Both the position numbers and the translations under genes were made by a program. A DNA stretch of 64,000 nt from Nocardiopsis sp. N85. GTDB lineage: Bacteria; Actinomycetota; Actinomycetes; Streptosporangiales; Streptosporangiaceae. The notes under the pieces are model-generated. The model was not told where the DNA came from. It saw only the letters and a list, made by a program, of their open reading frames with translations, and ran no database searches. This document shows positions 63,113-64,000 of this stretch, piece after piece; position 1 is the first letter of the stretch; each line of letters begins with the position of its first letter. The stretch is from positions 1-64,000 of the forward strand of contig NZ_JARBUT010000006.1 in the NCBI RefSeq assembly GCF_028882275.1, given 5' to 3'.

Positions 63113-64000
63113 TTAGCCATGAGGTGGGAGAGGTCCGGGCCGTCCCGGGTCCGGGCCGGTTCCCTCTTCCCGTGGGGCGGTCACTTCCTCCCCGAAACCG
63201 TCCTCCCCCTCCGCCCGGATCCGATCCTCCCCCGCCGGACCATCGGACGTCCGGGCGGCGCTCAACAGGGGGTGCTCGGCCACCTCGTAGCGCCGGATGT
63301 AGGTGCCCAGGAACGCCTGGAGGCTCGCCCCCATGGGCAGCGCCAGCAGCGCACCGGGCGCGCCCATGATCGCGACGCCGGCGAGGACCGACCCGAACGC
63401 CACGGCGGGATGCATGTCCAACGTCTTGGCGGTGATCCGCGGCTGGAGGACGTAGTTCTCGAACTGCTGGTAGACGACCACGAACGCCAGCACCCACACC
63501 GCGGCCCAGGGCCCCTGCAACAACGCCACGAGCACGGGCACGAAACCGCCGATGTAGGTGCCGACCGTGGGGATGAACTGCGACAGGACCCCCACCCACA
63601 GCGCCAGCGCGAAGGCGAACGGCACGTCCAGCGCGACCAGGACGAGATAGTGCGCGACGCTGGAGACCAGCGCCAGGAGCGCCCGGGAGTAGAGGTACCC
63701 GCCCGTCTTCTCGATCGTGATCTCCCAGGCCCGCAGCACCTCGCGATGCGTCCGGGGCGGCAGGACCGAGCAGATGACACGGCGGAAGCGCGGGCCGTCG
63801 GCGCACAGGTAGAAGGTGAACAGTGCGACCGTCAACCCGTTGAAGAGCAGCCCCAGCAGGGTCGTCCCCGCGCCCAGGGCGTTGTCGGCGATCCTGGAGG
63901 CGTACCCCTCCACCACCCCGCTGGCACTGCTGACCTGCTCGATCAGGGTGGTCGGGGAGTAGTCGGTGTCGAAGGTGGCGTTGAACCAGACCAGCGCGGC
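63113..64000 (-). CDS. AI-2E-family (PerM/UPF0118) membrane transporter, 5' end outside window
   Basis: The frame is open to the window edge, so the N-terminus is missing. The visible 295 residues hold several membrane helices and the family motif region V-G-V-L-S-Q-F-I-P-T-V-G-T-Y-I-G-G and Y-Q-Q-F-E-N-Y-V-L-Q-P-R-I. The C-terminal tail is acidic and Gly-Pro-rich. Members export autoinducer-2-like or other small compounds, but in actinomycetes the substrate is unknown. Confidence 0.88.
   Translation of the reverse strand, partial: AALVWFNATFDTDYSPTTLIEQVSSASGVVEGYASRIADNALGAGTTLLGLLFNGLTVALFTFYLCADGPRFRRVICSVLPPRTHREVLRAWEITIEKTGGYLYSRALLALVSSVAHYLVLVALDVPFAFALALWVGVLSQFIPTVGTYIGGFVPVLVALLQGPWAAVWVLAFVVVYQQFENYVLQPRITAKTLDMHPAVAFGSVLAGVAIMGAPGALLALPMGASLQAFLGTYIRRYEVAEHPLLSAARTSDGPAGEDRIRAEGEDGFGEEVTAPREEGTGPDPGRPGPLPPHG

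Overview
The window looks like chromosome from a high-GC actinomycete, most likely Nocardiopsis or a close relative. The signs are about 70% GC, abundant GTG and TTG starts, XRE regulators with DUF5753 partners, small DUF397 proteins, a class I FxLD lanthipeptide cluster and an actinobacterial-style fused PcaL. No rRNA, CRISPR array or complete tRNA gene is visible. The species name is inference.

Positions 1 to about 38,350 are an accessory island. Its frame is a tandem array of tRNA-linked integrative elements. Two copies of a tRNA-Arg 3' end (10,338-10,382 and 32,439-32,483) lack any 5' half. Both are flanked by the same set of short spaced motifs that look like recombinase arm sites. A third copy of the left-hand motif set, without the tRNA core, ends just before gnd at about 38,350. 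Two near-identical integrase modules (843-2,506 and 12,996-14,761) fit two tandem elements; the excisionase of the first has lost its helix-turn-helix. No conjugation or replication genes are seen. The first element carries a HAD-like protein, a phosphotransferase, a TPR-type XRE regulator and CutA. The second (10.4-32.5 kb) carries an AT-rich pair encoding a SepF-like membrane protein and a SLATT-like protein, a WhiJ-type regulatory set, a lanthipeptide cluster (methyltransferase, precursor, LanB, LanC), a NUDIX, XRE and phosphotransferase group, an AT-rich PIN-domain pair and two nuclease-like genes. From 32.5 to 38.35 kb there is a WD40 receptor-type kinase, a wrecked IS3 copy, an intact ISAs1-like IS and a barstar-domain protein.

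From 38.4 kb on the window is ordinary metabolic chromosome. It holds 6-phosphogluconate dehydrogenase, a DhaK-DhaL fusion kinase, and the lower beta-ketoadipate genes pcaI, pcaJ and pcaF on the minus strand. These are followed by an esterase, a class III CoA transferase, a siderophore-uptake set with an iron box, an AraC regulator, a methyltransferase and a SigB-type sigma factor. The upper aromatic genes come last: pobA, an IclR regulator, then pcaH, pcaG, pcaB and pcaL. Together pobA, pcaHGBL and pcaIJF take 4-hydroxybenzoate through protocatechuate and 3-oxoadipate to succinyl-CoA and acetyl-CoA. Matching palindromes before pobA and in the pcaH-IclR gap suggest local control. The window ends in a quinone-reductase-like gene and a partial AI-2E-family membrane protein.
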